Source: Deinococcus aestuarii
GTDB lineage: Bacteria; Deinococcota; Deinococci; Deinococcales; Deinococcaceae
Assembly: GCF_018863415.1 (NCBI RefSeq)
Contig: NZ_JAHKSN010000018.1
Coordinates: 1-64,000 of the forward strand
Reading direction: 5' to 3'
DNA: 64,000 nt
Of the stretch, positions 18,235 through 27,564 are shown in pieces (position 1 is the first letter of the stretch; each line of letters opens with the position of its first letter). Below the pieces are notes generated by a model. It did not search any database. It saw nothing but the letters and a program-made list of their open reading frames with translations, and was not told where the DNA came from. The position numbers and the translations under genes are program-made.

Positions 18235-19632
18235 CACTACTTAAACACGGATTTTGGCGTTGTGGACGGCTTCTTCGCGTGTCTGGCAGGCTGGAGCATG
18301 CCCGTCGCTCAGGACCATGCTCTGCCCGTTCGGCGCTTCCTACGTCCCTTCCAACGGGTCCTGGGACATACTCGGCGCCGCAAGGGGTGTCCGCTGTACC
18401 TGCGCGGCTTAATGTCCCCCCTCGAACGCAAGAGCCTGCAACCCCTAGCTGAACATGTTGCTCCTGGCGAGTACGCCCAACTCCACCATTTTGTGACGGT
18501 CAGTCCCTGGCAGGATGAACCGTTGGGGGGCGTGTTCGCGCGCCAGGCCCAACGGTTGGTGGGAGGTCGAGACGCCGTGTTGATCGTGGATGACACGGCG
18601 TTCCCGAAGCAAGGCGGATGCAGTGTGGGGGTCGCCAGACAATATTGCGGTGTGCTGGGCAAGGTGGCGAACTGCCAAGTGTTGGTCTCGCTGACCCTCG
18701 CCAAGAACGACCTTCCGGTTCCTCTGGCGCTGCGTCTGTTCCTCCCCAAGGTGTGGACCGACGATGCACCGCGGTGTGCGGCGGTCGGTGTCCCGCAGGG
18801 ACACCGACTATTCCTGACCAAGAAGCAGGTGGCCTTGCAGGAGATCGACCGGGTCCGGCGGCAAGGTGTGACGTTCAAAGTGGTGGTGGCCGATGCCGGG
18901 TATGGAAATAGCGCTGAGTTCCGCCAGGCGCTTTCTGCTCGGGGGTTGACCTGGGCGGTTGGTGTCCCAGCCACGCAAAAGGTGTACTCCACGAACGTGG
19001 AACTGCTGACAGGGAGGCGGTCCAAGACGGGGAGACTTCTGGTACCCATTCCCAATGAGAAACGCATCTGCGTTTCTCAACTCCTGCTTTCTCTCCCGCC
19101 CCACCAGTGGATGTCACGGACCTGGCGCACGGGCACCAAGGGACCTCTGCGGGCCCGTTTTGCCATCATGCGGGTTCGCGTGGCAGATGGAGGTGAGCAG
19201 CACGACGGTTCACACCTTCCCGGGGAGGAAGTCTGGGTGGTCGGAGAACGCCGTTCCACTGGGGAGCGCAAGTACTACCTGACCAATCACTCAGCCAGGA
19301 CGACGAAGATCGAGATCATTCGGGACATCAAGGCGCGCTGGTCCTGTGAACAGGTGTACCAGCAGCTCAAGGAAGAACTGGGGCTCGATCACTTCGAAGG
19401 GCGCTCCTGGCGAGGTCTGCACCACCACGTTCTGCTCTGCATGATGGCCATGACCTACCTCCAAGCCCTTCGGTTCAGTGGTGGGCAGACGGACCTGATG
19501 ACCTTACCTGCTGCACGACGGCAATTCGGTCAACCACTCCCCAGGCCCTCCACTGCGTTTTCCACCCGTGATCCGCCGTGTTGGGCACCCCTAAAAGCCG
19601 TTTCCAACGTCAAAATCTGTGTTTAAGTAATG
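18235..19632 (+). mobile_element. IS701-family insertion sequence, complete
   Basis: The element is 1398 bp. Its ends are imperfect inverted repeats: CACTACTTAAACACGGATTT at the left and, on the other strand, CATTACTTAAACACAGATTT at the right, continuing to GGCGTT/GACGTT. It encodes one DDE transposase. The flanks are CTAG (18231-18234) and CTAA (19633-19636), both fitting the YTAR target preference of the IS701 family, although they differ by one base, so one copy may have mutated. It lies exactly between the stop codon of the SecB-like gene and the start of the Mrr-STAND gene. Confidence 0.8.
18262..19626 (+). CDS. IS701-family transposase
   Basis: A 454-residue DDE transposase that fills the element. 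The family signature is clear: AVLIVDDTAFPKQGG with SVGVARQYCGVLGKVANCQ (first Asp), VVVADAGYG (second Asp) and CEQVYQQLKEELGLDHFEGR (Glu). The frame opens with GTG at 18262; an ATG at 18298 (MPVAQDH) is an equally reasonable start. The stop codon lies inside the right inverted repeat. All three catalytic residues are present, so the element may still be active. It is only distantly similar to the other IS701-type transposase at 40582. Confidence 0.85.
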   Translation: MDGFFACLAGWSMPVAQDHALPVRRFLRPFQRVLGHTRRRKGCPLYLRGLMSPLERKSLQPLAEHVAPGEYAQLHHFVTVSPWQDEPLGGVFARQAQRLVGGRDAVLIVDDTAFPKQGGCSVGVARQYCGVLGKVANCQVLVSLTLAKNDLPVPLALRLFLPKVWTDDAPRCAAVGVPQGHRLFLTKKQVALQEIDRVRRQGVTFKVVVADAGYGNSAEFRQALSARGLTWAVGVPATQKVYSTNVELLTGRRSKTGRLLVPIPNEKRICVSQLLLSLPPHQWMSRTWRTGTKGPLRARFAIMRVRVADGGEQHDGSHLPGEEVWVVGERRSTGERKYYLTNHSARTTKIEIIRDIKARWSCEQVYQQLKEELGLDHFEGRSWRGLHHHVLLCMMAMTYLQALRFSGGQTDLMTLPAARRQFGQPLPRPSTAFSTRDPPCWAPLKAVSNVKICV

Positions 19633-20130
19633 CTAATCTTTAGGGCTTTCCTCATCCTCGCTGGAGGCTTTCACGCCCGAATCGTTTTGAGCCAAAACTC
19701 TGTGTGGCCCCCTCAAAGTGTTGATCAATGCTTCAGGATCAAGGTTGAGCGGAGTTCTCAGTCCCCCCACTTTTACAGCTCTCGCTATTTCTCCCACCAA
19801 CTCTGCTGCTAAATATTCGATCGAATCATCGAATATTAAATTTGCTAATTCTTCATTGTCCTCTATGCCGGATCGAAAATCTATTTTGTAGTTGGCGCTT
19901 GCCATTATTTTTATGCTTCCAACCTCGTTTTGACTTTCAACTTCTATAAATCTAATTTGGAACTCGGCTCGTGACTGAGCAGCGCCCTTCAACTCTTCGA
20001 TCAAGACACCAGCATCAGTCACTCTTCCCTGCACTTGCGTAAGGCCAGCACCGAGAAGTGAGGTCATGTCCCAATTGGCCTTTGGGAAGGTGGTAGTAAC
20101 ATACTCTAGATTATCTCTAATTTCAGGCAT
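19633..20130 (-). CDS. SecB-like protein
   Basis: A 165-residue protein whose C-terminal half reads like the SecB export-chaperone fold: SRAEFQIRFIEVESQ, IEYLAAELVGEIARAVKVGG and LRTPLNLDPEALI correspond to the SecB strands, the long helix and the PLxLxP loop. SecB-like proteins encoded away from sec genes often chaperone a toxin or antitoxin, so this one may escort a product of its own operon. Start ATG 20130 overlaps the end of the DUF6575-like gene by eight bases (ATGCCTGA). The stop TAG abuts the right end of the IS701 element, beyond which the Mrr-STAND gene continues on the same strand. The lower GC content matches the next two genes rather than the STAND gene. Confidence 0.55.
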   Translation of the reverse strand: MPEIRDNLEYVTTTFPKANWDMTSLLGAGLTQVQGRVTDAGVLIEELKGAAQSRAEFQIRFIEVESQNEVGSIKIMASANYKIDFRSGIEDNEELANLIFDDSIEYLAAELVGEIARAVKVGGLRTPLNLDPEALINTLRGPHRVLAQNDSGVKASSEDEESPKD

Positions 20131-20848
20131 ATGCTTTACCAAGCTCAGACCATACACTGGTGCTTACAGACTCTTCTGTAACCAACGTTCCTCCACGTTC
20201 TCCACTTCCAAGTCTGACTTCATATCTACGTCCTTGCACTCCATGTTTAGCAACTTGGACCCTAGGAAAAGGAGAGGGGTTGATGACAAAGCCTGACTCC
20301 CTCGTGCTGTCGACTCTGCTTCCATAGGCCTTTCCTGTGAGGGTAATATTCTGAGCGCGTATTGCTTTTACTTCTGAGGAAAGGACGTCATAGCCTCGGC
20401 GAAGCTCCTTTGCTACATCCGATACAAAGCCAAAATATGTGACATGTCCAAGGGCGGAGTGCTTATGCTCAATAGGTTTCACAATTGGTTTGATCTTTAT
20501 TCCAGCATCTGGCAGATGTGCCTCTAGTTGCTCATCTCCTGGTTGTAACCAAGATATTTGTGTTCTTTCGGCTTCATCGTCGAAGAACTCCACCATAAGC
20601 ACAGCGGCCAACTCCGGCTCGCCAAATACGGAACGAATGTCTATCTCTGCTCTCTCAAATTGGCTGAGTCGTCTCTGGGTGATACGGACGACCATCCATA
20701 GCTCTCCGTCATCTCGCATACTTGCATAAGAGAGTAAGTAGAGGTCGCCCATTTCATTCTTGGCGCTGAACAGCAGTGGCTGATCCAACTGCACATACAC
20801 TTTCTGTACAGTCAAATGTCCAACGGTAGGGATAAATGTTGCCGTCAT
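20123..20848 (-). CDS. DUF6575-like protein
   Basis: A 241-residue soluble protein. The first 80 residues, with VYVQLDQPLLFSAKNEMG, LYLLSYASMRDDGELWMVV and EIDIRSVFGEPE, resemble DUF6575 as I remember it; the remainder is not recognised. No catalytic motif is evident. It overlaps the preceding gene by four bases (ATGA) and the SecB-like gene by eight, so the three are translated as a unit. The cassette has a lower GC content than the flanking STAND genes, which suggests that it arrived separately. Confidence 0.5.
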   Translation of the reverse strand: MTATFIPTVGHLTVQKVYVQLDQPLLFSAKNEMGDLYLLSYASMRDDGELWMVVRITQRRLSQFERAEIDIRSVFGEPELAAVLMVEFFDDEAERTQISWLQPGDEQLEAHLPDAGIKIKPIVKPIEHKHSALGHVTYFGFVSDVAKELRRGYDVLSSEVKAIRAQNITLTGKAYGSRVDSTRESGFVINPSPFPRVQVAKHGVQGRRYEVRLGSGERGGTLVTEESVSTSVWSELGKAYA

Positions 20849-21234
20849 CTGCGTACCCTCCTTGAGATGTCTACGCCGTCATACAACCACAGGTCGTAGT
20901 GCTCGAGGCTTACTTCTGAGTCTGGCGTGTGCTCAATTTCGCCATCTTCAGGCGTCAGGTCATAAATCATTACCCTCCACTCACTGACACCCTTTACACG
21001 TTGCATAACCTCACTTTGCCTCGCGGCCTCTAAGTCCGGTTCAGATAGATACCCAGAGAGGCCAAAGTGACCACATGATGGCTCGTCAGGAGGAACGAAG
21101 GTTTTGTAGTCGACGGGGCGCTGGTGATTTTTCTTGTTGTCGAGGTTACCCCGGGTCTGGAACCGGTAGTAAGGCCCGCTGTGCTTGTACGAACCCGCCG
21201 GGCAGCCGGGTGGAAAGTCGGGGGGCCAGGTCAC
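20845..21234 (-). CDS. Hypothetical protein, first gene of the DUF6575/SecB-like cassette
   Basis: A 129-residue protein starting at a GTG (21234), with no strong ribosome binding site. It has a Pro/Tyr-rich N-terminal segment (CPAGSYKHSGPYYRF) and an acidic C-terminal half (YDLTPEDGEIEHTPDSEV). No known domain was recognised. Its TGA overlaps the next start by four bases, so it belongs to the same operon. It may be the small partner (toxin, antitoxin or adaptor) of a SecB-assisted system, but that is only an inference from the neighbours. Confidence 0.5.
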   Translation of the reverse strand: MTWPPDFPPGCPAGSYKHSGPYYRFQTRGNLDNKKNHQRPVDYKTFVPPDEPSCGHFGLSGYLSEPDLEAARQSEVMQRVKGVSEWRVMIYDLTPEDGEIEHTPDSEVSLEHYDLWLYDGVDISRRVRR

Positions 21235-21313
21235 AAGAGCAGACTACCAACGTCCGCCCTGTTCCGCTGCAATCTTGCACAGGGTTCTGCTGGATCGTCT
21301 CTGACACTGATTT

Positions 21314-21582
21314 TCACCTCCACAACTCCTGCATGAGCGCCCTCATTCGTTCATGCGTGCGGTATTTGGCGTAGTCCAGGCCGACGGAGACGTACGGCCC
21401 CGGCAGCATGTACGCTCGCCCACTGCACCCAAACTGGAGCAAGCGGCCGGGGGGAAGGGCGTCCAGATAGGCTTTGAGCTGCTCAGGGGAGAGTGCATGT
21501 GGGCCTGTGCCGAACTCCACAAAAGACGAGTGCCGAGACGTCGTCTCCGCTCACCCCACAAGCTGATGGTCAGCTCTACCAT
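21314..21582 (-). pseudogene. Small gene with an apparent frameshift
   Basis: On the minus strand an ATG at 21582 starts MVELTISLWGE in one frame. From about 21550 convincing sequence continues in the next frame: ETTSRHSSFVEFGTG, LSPEQLKAYLDALPPGR and MLPGPYVSVGLDYAKYR, to a stop at 21314. Together they would make an 89-residue protein. It starts 14 bases after the stop of the large Avs-like gene and would be its co-transcribed partner. Either the gene is broken by one indel or the assembled sequence has an error. The family is unknown. Confidence 0.4.
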
Positions 21583-21595
21583 TCTGTAGCGAGCG

Positions 21596-24500
21596 TCATG
21601 CGGCACGGTGGTGCCGGAGCAGCCTCTCGCGCAGGTAGAAGGCCCGCGCCGACCCCGTCCTTTTGGCAGCAGTCAGCAGGTCGAGGCAGGCCCCGTAAGC
21701 CATCCTCGGGATCCTGCCGGAATGTTCGCCCAGGTATCTCGCCACTGCCGTCTCTATGTAGAACGTGGCGTTCGCCGTCAACCTGTAGTGGCTGTCCTCC
21801 TGCCGAACGTGGGGGGCGAGCACCTGGACGCCTTCCAAGAAGAAATCTTCAGGGAAGGTGTAGATCAGGGAGGCCAGGCCCTCGAGGACGTCCGGATGCC
21901 CTCCGGTTTCCGCCACGAAGCGGAGGATCGCCGCCTTTCCGCCACGTAGCGGGCGCGTCTGACGTGCCACGTCGAGATTCCAGTCGGTTCCGGCATGCAT
22001 GAAATCGCGGAGGAGTTCATGCACCGCCCGGTCCCTTCGGCCGTAACTCTCCGGGTCATGCTCGCGGGCCAACTTCTGGACGGCGGGCGTCAGCCCCTCC
22101 CAGATGCGCCAGTATTCCTCTATAGAACCGGCCTTCTCACAAGCGGTGAACAGCCAGGTCAGGAGCCAACGCAGGAGGTTGGGAGAGGTAGAACACACTT
22201 GCCGGAGAGTATCGCCGAAGACCCGATGGGCCTCCGGGAGCGTGGCGAGGAAGGCGGCGAACCGTTGCTCGAACTTTGTTCGGTCCTTGTGTGGAAATTT
22301 CTCCCGGTTCCCCTCGGAGTGTCGGCGACTCAGCGCGTCATCCTCCGCGAGCAGCATCAACATGCGCCGGTAGAGGCCGATGTGGAAGGGGTCCGCCGAG
22401 CGGTCGGGAACCGTCAGGCACGGGGGGAGCATGAACCACGGACTGTGGGTGGTGAAGTCCACCGCGTCCAGATCCCCAGGGGGCGGGGCCGCGAGGAAGT
22501 TGCGCCTGAAGGTCGCCAGGTCCTGCTGCAGATGCTCGGCGAGTCCGGTACGCTCAGCAACTGATAGTGCATGGTGGCGCAACTGCCAGCGCCGTTGAAA
22601 GGAACTCTGCTGGAAGCGCGCGTACTCCAATGTCCCATTTATGAGCTGCTGGGCCAGCCCAGGGTCATCCTCCCACAGGTAACGTCTGATGCCGTTGGCC
22701 GCCCCTTCCCGGACGGCACCGGACGGGTGGGTCAGGGCCGAGACGAGCTGGGCGACGATCCTGTCCCGTTCCTCGGGCGTCCGGGCACGCCTGAGGAACA
22801 GCGGGAGGGCCTCGGCGATCGGTCTTCCGTCCTCCAGAGTCCCGTGGGTATCCCCCTGGATGTCGTCTTCGTCGCTGAAGTCGTTCAATACCTGTTGGAA
22901 GAGTTCCTGCGCCCAGCGGAGGTCGTCGGGGCTCAACTCCGAGTGGTGCGCCTGAAATACGGCGGCGACGCTCTCCAGAAGACGCGTCCTGTGCATGAAG
23001 CGTTGTTCCTCCGTGCTCAGTGACTGGAGGGCCGCCCGCACCCTCGCGAACGCCACAGTGGCGGGGCCTTCATCCTTCGGTACTCCCCCGCGTTTCCTCG
23101 CACGACCCGGCTCTCCGGCCGCCCAGAGTTCGCCGAATCGGCGGTTCGTCTCCCCGTTCTCCTGTTGGAGCCTCTTCAAATCCTCGGCGAGCGGGCCTCC
23201 GCGGACGAGGACGGTCCCCGGCTCGGGTCCGGCCTCGAACTCACATTCCCGCACGTCGATGCGGTGGAGAAGGAAGCGCTCGCTGACCGTCCCACGGCAC
23301 GCCCTCTTGACGGCATCCACGGCGGCGAACGCCTGTTCCTGCAACTCTGAGAACTGCAGGCGCACGATCAGGTCTTCCAGGCCCTCCCTCCGCCACGGTC
23401 TCGCGTTCGACCGGTTGCGTTCGTCCGCGAGCAGGAAGGAGAGTTCATCGCCTGGGAACGCCATCCCCGAGAGGCGTGACGTGTTGCTGCTGTCGTGTGT
23501 CCTGCGGGACAGGTCGAACTGGTAGAACTCGAGCACACTGAGGATCGGGAGCGCCACCTCCCCGTACAGTCCGGGGAAGCCGGTGGCCAGGGAGCCCAGC
23601 ACGGCAAACGGCGCAACCGAGTCGCTGTGCCGCAGGATGTGGTCGAAAACGTGGCGGAGTTGCTCCCTAACCTCGGTGCCCCTGGCCTGCTCGGAAAACT
23701 CAATGAGCTGGTTTTCCAGGGCGATGAGGGCGCACTTGACGACTCCGGGAAGATTGCCGAGATCGCGGTACGCGCTCCACAAATCAGGCGAGGCATAGAC
23801 CTGCCTGGTACTGCCATCCCTCAACGGGATTTCGACCTCCCACATGTCGTGGTGCCGATCCTGCTCCGGGGTCCCGTCGAGAAACTCGGCGTAGCGGCGG
23901 ACGCCCTCGTTGCACAGCTCGAGGATGAAGTTCAACCCCTTCCAGAAGTGGAAGCGCAGCAGCCAGACGAACGGCCCCTTGGCCCCACTCACCAGGCCGT
24001 AATCGTGTCGGGTCCCTCCCAGGCCGAAGATGTCGTCGATGTCCCGCCGTCCATAAGGTGCGAACCGCAGCCGAGCGTCGTCGTCCTCGTCATGGTCAGT
24101 CCATGTCCAGCGTGCCAGGGCGATCAGGTCGTCCGGGTGTGACTTCGCGAAAAAGGCGCCCTCGAGCCCTCTGAGCGCGATGTCTTCGAAGGTGTTGGCG
24201 TAGCCCGCACGGTCCCGACCCTCCGTCAGAATGTCCTCCTGTAGGAAGTGGCGAAATTCGTCGGGCGTGGCCGCCGCCGTCCGCAGAACGACACGAAGCA
24301 GCGTCTCCGTGAGCGGGCTCCTCCGGTGATCCGTGCGCCGGACCCGCAGCAGGTGCACCGCCAGGAGCCCGGCCTCCCGGCTTCCTCCCGGAGGATCACC
24401 GGCCAGTGGAATGGCCCGGGCGAACTGCTCGAGGAGCGCGACGACGTTCGGCAGGAGCGCCTCCGGAAGTGCGTCGGGGCGGCCTTGCAGGAAGGCGATG

Positions 24501-26632
24501 ACGTCCTGCCAACCCTGTCCGTAGGGTCGGAGCGACGCCAGGCGCTCGTCACCACCGACCTCGCCCGGCGTCTGAGCCACGACACGCAGCGTGAAGCACA
24601 ACCGGTCGAGCATACGGGCGCCGTTCGCCATCAGGTCGCCCTGGAGGGCGCCCAGGAAATCAGCCGGATGGTCCGACAGGAGGATGGTCGCCAGCACCTC
24701 GTCCTGCCAGTGGTCGGGGATGGTCGGCTCCCTCAGAAAGGACAGGAGAACTGTCGAGAAGTCGGCCTCCTCACCCAGGGCCCGCTGCAACCAGAGCCTG
24801 AAGGCCCGGACCATCGCTGGCTCGCTGCCGACCGCCTCAAGGAACGCCGCGTCCGCCCGGAGCGACCGCCGGTACTCGAGGTCGATGAACTCCTCGATGG
24901 CCCAGTCCTCGAGCACGTCGTGGGCCGGATAGACCAACCCCTGCTCCTGCCTGAGGACTCCGTCTCCCTCCAGCCCCACGACGGCGTCGGCGTCGTAGTC
25001 GGCCTGGGGAACACCGTAGACCATCCGCTTCGCCCGGTCCCGCGCGATGGCGATGAAGGTCGTACGTCGTCGGAGATCCTCTCCGCGGCGGCGCCCCTCG
25101 ATGACCCACGACCAGACGAGCTGCCGGAATTCACGTTCGCCGTCGCCCTCACGTAATTCGCCGCCTCTGCTGACTGCTTGAACCGCCAGGGAAGCGAGAT
25201 AGGGGTTCCGGAGCAGTTCGAACAACCTCTCGTTCCAGCCCACCTCGGCGAGGCCGGGCTGAGCCTCGATCAGCTGCGTCAGCTCTTCCGGTGTGAAGTT
25301 CGGGATCGTGGCGACATGCTCGGCGGTGAGGTACCGCGCCAGCCCCGTGCACAGCAACTTGGGAACGGCGTAGTCGCGGGCCGTCATGACGACGACCCAG
25401 CCCCCGGACTGCTGAAGAAAGGCCAGCAGTTCCTCGAAGGCGGACGTCACCTCAAGCTCCAGCACCTTCTCCAGCGACTCGAGGATCAGGTATTTGGTGG
25501 GGGACAGCGAGAGGGTCCCGGCGATGCGGTCCGGGCTCGCCGTCACGCCCATGGCCGTGAGAACCTCGTCGAGGGTCGCTTTGCCCAGCTGCTCCGTCCG
25601 CAGGGCGAAGACCGGTGCCGAGCCCGACCACCTGCGGGCCAACTCCCTGGCGAGAGCGGACTTCCCGGTTCCCCGCGCGCCGCCGATCAGCAGATACGGA
25701 TGCCTCCCGACGCGGGTCAGCAGGTCGAGGACGAGCTCGGCGCGCTCGACATGTGCCCCGGCGATGTCGGTCCTGATGTCTCGCAGAACCCATTCCGTGC
25801 GTTCCGCGAGCCGCTGCAGGTCGCGCTGGGTGTCCAGCGGCCCCAGATGGTCGAACAGGGCCCGGATGTCTTCCGGGAGATTGTCGACGGTCACGACGCC
25901 CGCGTTCATGTCGAGGGACCCGATGTGGTCGAGCACACGGGACCAGACGAGATGGGGAGGGCTGTCCGACCGCTGGGCGGTGAGCGAAAGAATCGACTGG
26001 AGCGTTCCCCCGCACTCCTGGTCCAGGTCGTAGCCGATGACGTGGAAGTGACGCAGGAAGTCCCACAGCTCACGGTCCGTCACCTCCCGGCCGCCGTTCG
26101 CCCGGGCGAGCTGCGCACGGAGCACCTCCAGTTTCCGGCGTTTCCCCTCGCTGCTGAACCGGGCCGTCGCCACCCGGCCGAGGAAGTCGCGTTCGTCCTC
26201 GGAGAACCTCGCCCACTCCAGGAGTGGCGGCACGGTCCGCTGGTCGGCGGCCACGAGCGGACCGGTGATCAGGGCGATGGCGTCGTTTCCCCGCTCGAAG
26301 CCGTCGCTCCGGAAGTCATTCCACGCGGCCTGGATGACCTCCGCGAGGACCGCATCTCCGGCAGTGAACGACACGTCGTGTTTGATCTGGGCCAGCAGCC
26401 GGGCCCGGCGCCCGGTGGCCGGGTCCTCCACGGTGGCGATGAAGTCGTCGGTCTCATACCCCTGATGACGGCCCTGCAGCTTCAGGTGAACGATCGGCCA
26501 GGTCGGGAGGCAGGGCGCGTAGGTGCCGGTGAGCAGGTGGACCGTGAAGGCCGTCTGAACCCTGGCCTCGAAGGTCGGTCCTCCCGCTCCCGTCGAGAAC
26601 GGGTTGCTGACCTGGGAGCGGGGCTCGGACAC
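21596..26632 (-). CDS. Avs-like STAND NTPase with N-terminal Cap4-type nuclease domain
   Basis: A 1678-residue protein with the layout of antiviral STAND NTPases. Residues 11-90 carry the nuclease signature: SNPFSTGAGGPTFEARVQ, then CLPTWPIVHLKLQGR, the acidic YETDDFI and the QIK triad residue motif in LLAQIKHDVSF. The NTPase has Walker A GGARGTGKSA (317-326), a Walker B-like segment KYLILESLEKV (380-390) and a following MTARDYAVPK. The last 1100 residues are long helical repeats, the likely sensor of a phage protein. In characterised members, binding of the target makes tetramers that degrade DNA. The GTG start follows TAAGAT by six bases, so the mRNA is probably leaderless. Catalytic residues appear intact. 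Confidence 0.8.
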   Translation of the reverse strand: MSEPRSQVSNPFSTGAGGPTFEARVQTAFTVHLLTGTYAPCLPTWPIVHLKLQGRHQGYETDDFIATVEDPATGRRARLLAQIKHDVSFTAGDAVLAEVIQAAWNDFRSDGFERGNDAIALITGPLVAADQRTVPPLLEWARFSEDERDFLGRVATARFSSEGKRRKLEVLRAQLARANGGREVTDRELWDFLRHFHVIGYDLDQECGGTLQSILSLTAQRSDSPPHLVWSRVLDHIGSLDMNAGVVTVDNLPEDIRALFDHLGPLDTQRDLQRLAERTEWVLRDIRTDIAGAHVERAELVLDLLTRVGRHPYLLIGGARGTGKSALARELARRWSGSAPVFALRTEQLGKATLDEVLTAMGVTASPDRIAGTLSLSPTKYLILESLEKVLELEVTSAFEELLAFLQQSGGWVVVMTARDYAVPKLLCTGLARYLTAEHVATIPNFTPEELTQLIEAQPGLAEVGWNERLFELLRNPYLASLAVQAVSRGGELREGDGEREFRQLVWSWVIEGRRRGEDLRRRTTFIAIARDRAKRMVYGVPQADYDADAVVGLEGDGVLRQEQGLVYPAHDVLEDWAIEEFIDLEYRRSLRADAAFLEAVGSEPAMVRAFRLWLQRALGEEADFSTVLLSFLREPTIPDHWQDEVLATILLSDHPADFLGALQGDLMANGARMLDRLCFTLRVVAQTPGEVGGDERLASLRPYGQGWQDVIAFLQGRPDALPEALLPNVVALLEQFARAIPLAGDPPGGSREAGLLAVHLLRVRRTDHRRSPLTETLLRVVLRTAAATPDEFRHFLQEDILTEGRDRAGYANTFEDIALRGLEGAFFAKSHPDDLIALARWTWTDHDEDDDARLRFAPYGRRDIDDIFGLGGTRHDYGLVSGAKGPFVWLLRFHFWKGLNFILELCNEGVRRYAEFLDGTPEQDRHHDMWEVEIPLRDGSTRQVYASPDLWSAYRDLGNLPGVVKCALIALENQLIEFSEQARGTEVREQLRHVFDHILRHSDSVAPFAVLGSLATGFPGLYGEVALPILSVLEFYQFDLSRRTHDSSNTSRLSGMAFPGDELSFLLADERNRSNARPWRREGLEDLIVRLQFSELQEQAFAAVDAVKRACRGTVSERFLLHRIDVRECEFEAGPEPGTVLVRGGPLAEDLKRLQQENGETNRRFGELWAAGEPGRARKRGGVPKDEGPATVAFARVRAALQSLSTEEQRFMHRTRLLESVAAVFQAHHSELSPDDLRWAQELFQQVLNDFSDEDDIQGDTHGTLEDGRPIAEALPLFLRRARTPEERDRIVAQLVSALTHPSGAVREGAANGIRRYLWEDDPGLAQQLINGTLEYARFQQSSFQRRWQLRHHALSVAERTGLAEHLQQDLATFRRNFLAAPPPGDLDAVDFTTHSPWFMLPPCLTVPDRSADPFHIGLYRRMLMLLAEDDALSRRHSEGNREKFPHKDRTKFEQRFAAFLATLPEAHRVFGDTLRQVCSTSPNLLRWLLTWLFTACEKAGSIEEYWRIWEGLTPAVQKLAREHDPESYGRRDRAVHELLRDFMHAGTDWNLDVARQTRPLRGGKAAILRFVAETGGHPDVLEGLASLIYTFPEDFFLEGVQVLAPHVRQEDSHYRLTANATFYIETAVARYLGEHSGRIPRMAYGACLDLLTAAKRTGSARAFYLRERLLRHHRAA

Positions 26633-26644
26633 ACGACGATCTTA
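26633..26644 (-). promoter_or_regulatory. -10 element and leaderless start of the Avs-like gene
   Basis: On the minus strand TAAGAT (26639-26644) is followed by six bases and then the GTG start. There is no Shine-Dalgarno. The same TANNNT-N6-start pattern recurs at 26876, 32200 and 36486. Confidence 0.5.
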
Positions 26645-26875
26645 CCGGTGCCGCGTGGGCGAACGCCGGATCAATGTCGGCCTCCCCGGGGCTCAGGGGC
26701 CTCAATGCTGGGCGATGGGATCGGCGCGGGCACATTCGTCCAGCCATACTGCGCCTCCTTCTACAGCCGGGGTTGTTTCAGGAGGCCAGTGCCCGGACGG
26801 GGCATTCGGACGGCCGGCAGCTGCCCCCGCGGCCCCGCCGGCACATCCGAGGCAACGGGGCGCGCAGCTCGTCCC

Positions 26876-26887
26876 TACACTGGCACC
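26876..26887 (+). promoter_or_regulatory. -10 element and leaderless start of the DUF1684 gene
   Basis: TACACT (26876-26881) is followed by six bases and the ATG at 26888, with no ribosome binding site, so the transcript probably begins at the start codon. Confidence 0.5.
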
Positions 26888-27409
26888 ATGCCTGACGACG
26901 CGAGAGACGTGGCAGCTGAGCGCCGGGACCGTGAGGCCTACTTCCGGAACGAGGTCCTGACGGACGACGAGCGCCCAGCCTTCACGGGGACGAGATATTT
27001 CGAGGTCGACGACCGCTATGTTTTTCGGTTGCGGCCGGACTGGCTCGCGGATCCGGAGACGGTCGAGCTGTCTACCAGCAAGGGGCAGAATCGCCCGTAC
27101 CTGCGCAGTGCCAGGGTCTCGGTTCCCTTCCCGGAAGGGGAGGCCGAGCTGACGATCTTCTCCTCCTTGACGGAACCGGCTCACGCCTTCATTCCCTTCC
27201 GGGATGCCACCAGCGGCAGGGAGACCTACGGGGCGGCCCGGTACCTGGAGGTGAAGCGGGAAGACGACTGGGTGACCCTGGATTTCAACCGGACCTACAA
27301 CCCCTACTGTGCCTATGGGGACCGCTGGAACTGCACGCTGCCGCCAGCGGAAAACATGCTGTCGGTTCTCGTCCCCGTGGGAGAGAAGAGGTACAGGGAC
27401 GCCCACTGA
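26888..27409 (+). CDS. DUF1684 family protein
   Basis: A 173-residue protein with the full DUF1684 pattern: RREAYF-type start (RDREAYFRNE), FTGTRYFEVDDRYVF, the strand FIPFRDATSGRETYGAARYL, VTLDFNRTYNPYCAYGDRW and the end LPPAENMLSVLVPVGEK. The conserved Cys in NPYCAY and the C-terminal PPxEN are intact. The family is widespread and of unknown biochemical function. The longer open frame upstream is antisense to the Avs-like gene and is not used. It is divergent from that gene across 255 bases and converges with the nuclease gene at 27565. It may be an ordinary housekeeping gene within the island. Confidence 0.85.
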   Translation: MPDDARDVAAERRDREAYFRNEVLTDDERPAFTGTRYFEVDDRYVFRLRPDWLADPETVELSTSKGQNRPYLRSARVSVPFPEGEAELTIFSSLTEPAHAFIPFRDATSGRETYGAARYLEVKREDDWVTLDFNRTYNPYCAYGDRWNCTLPPAENMLSVLVPVGEKRYRDAH

Positions 27410-27564
27410 GCCGGACCCGGCGAGCTGGGCTCCGTGTCGCGCGGGCAGTGCGGGCCGAGCAGGAGATGAGCCGCTTCCATAACCCGGGCCGGGAGAGCTG
27501 ATTGGCTTTGCGGGGGATCAGGACGTGCTCCAGAACGTTGCTCAGCGCTCCCCCTGCTCCCTCC

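Noticed and set aside
25178..26887. Long plus-strand frame joined to the DUF1684 gene
   Set aside because: It is antisense to the Avs-like gene, rich in Gly/Arg/Gln without motifs, and the DUF1684 protein has its own start and -10 box.
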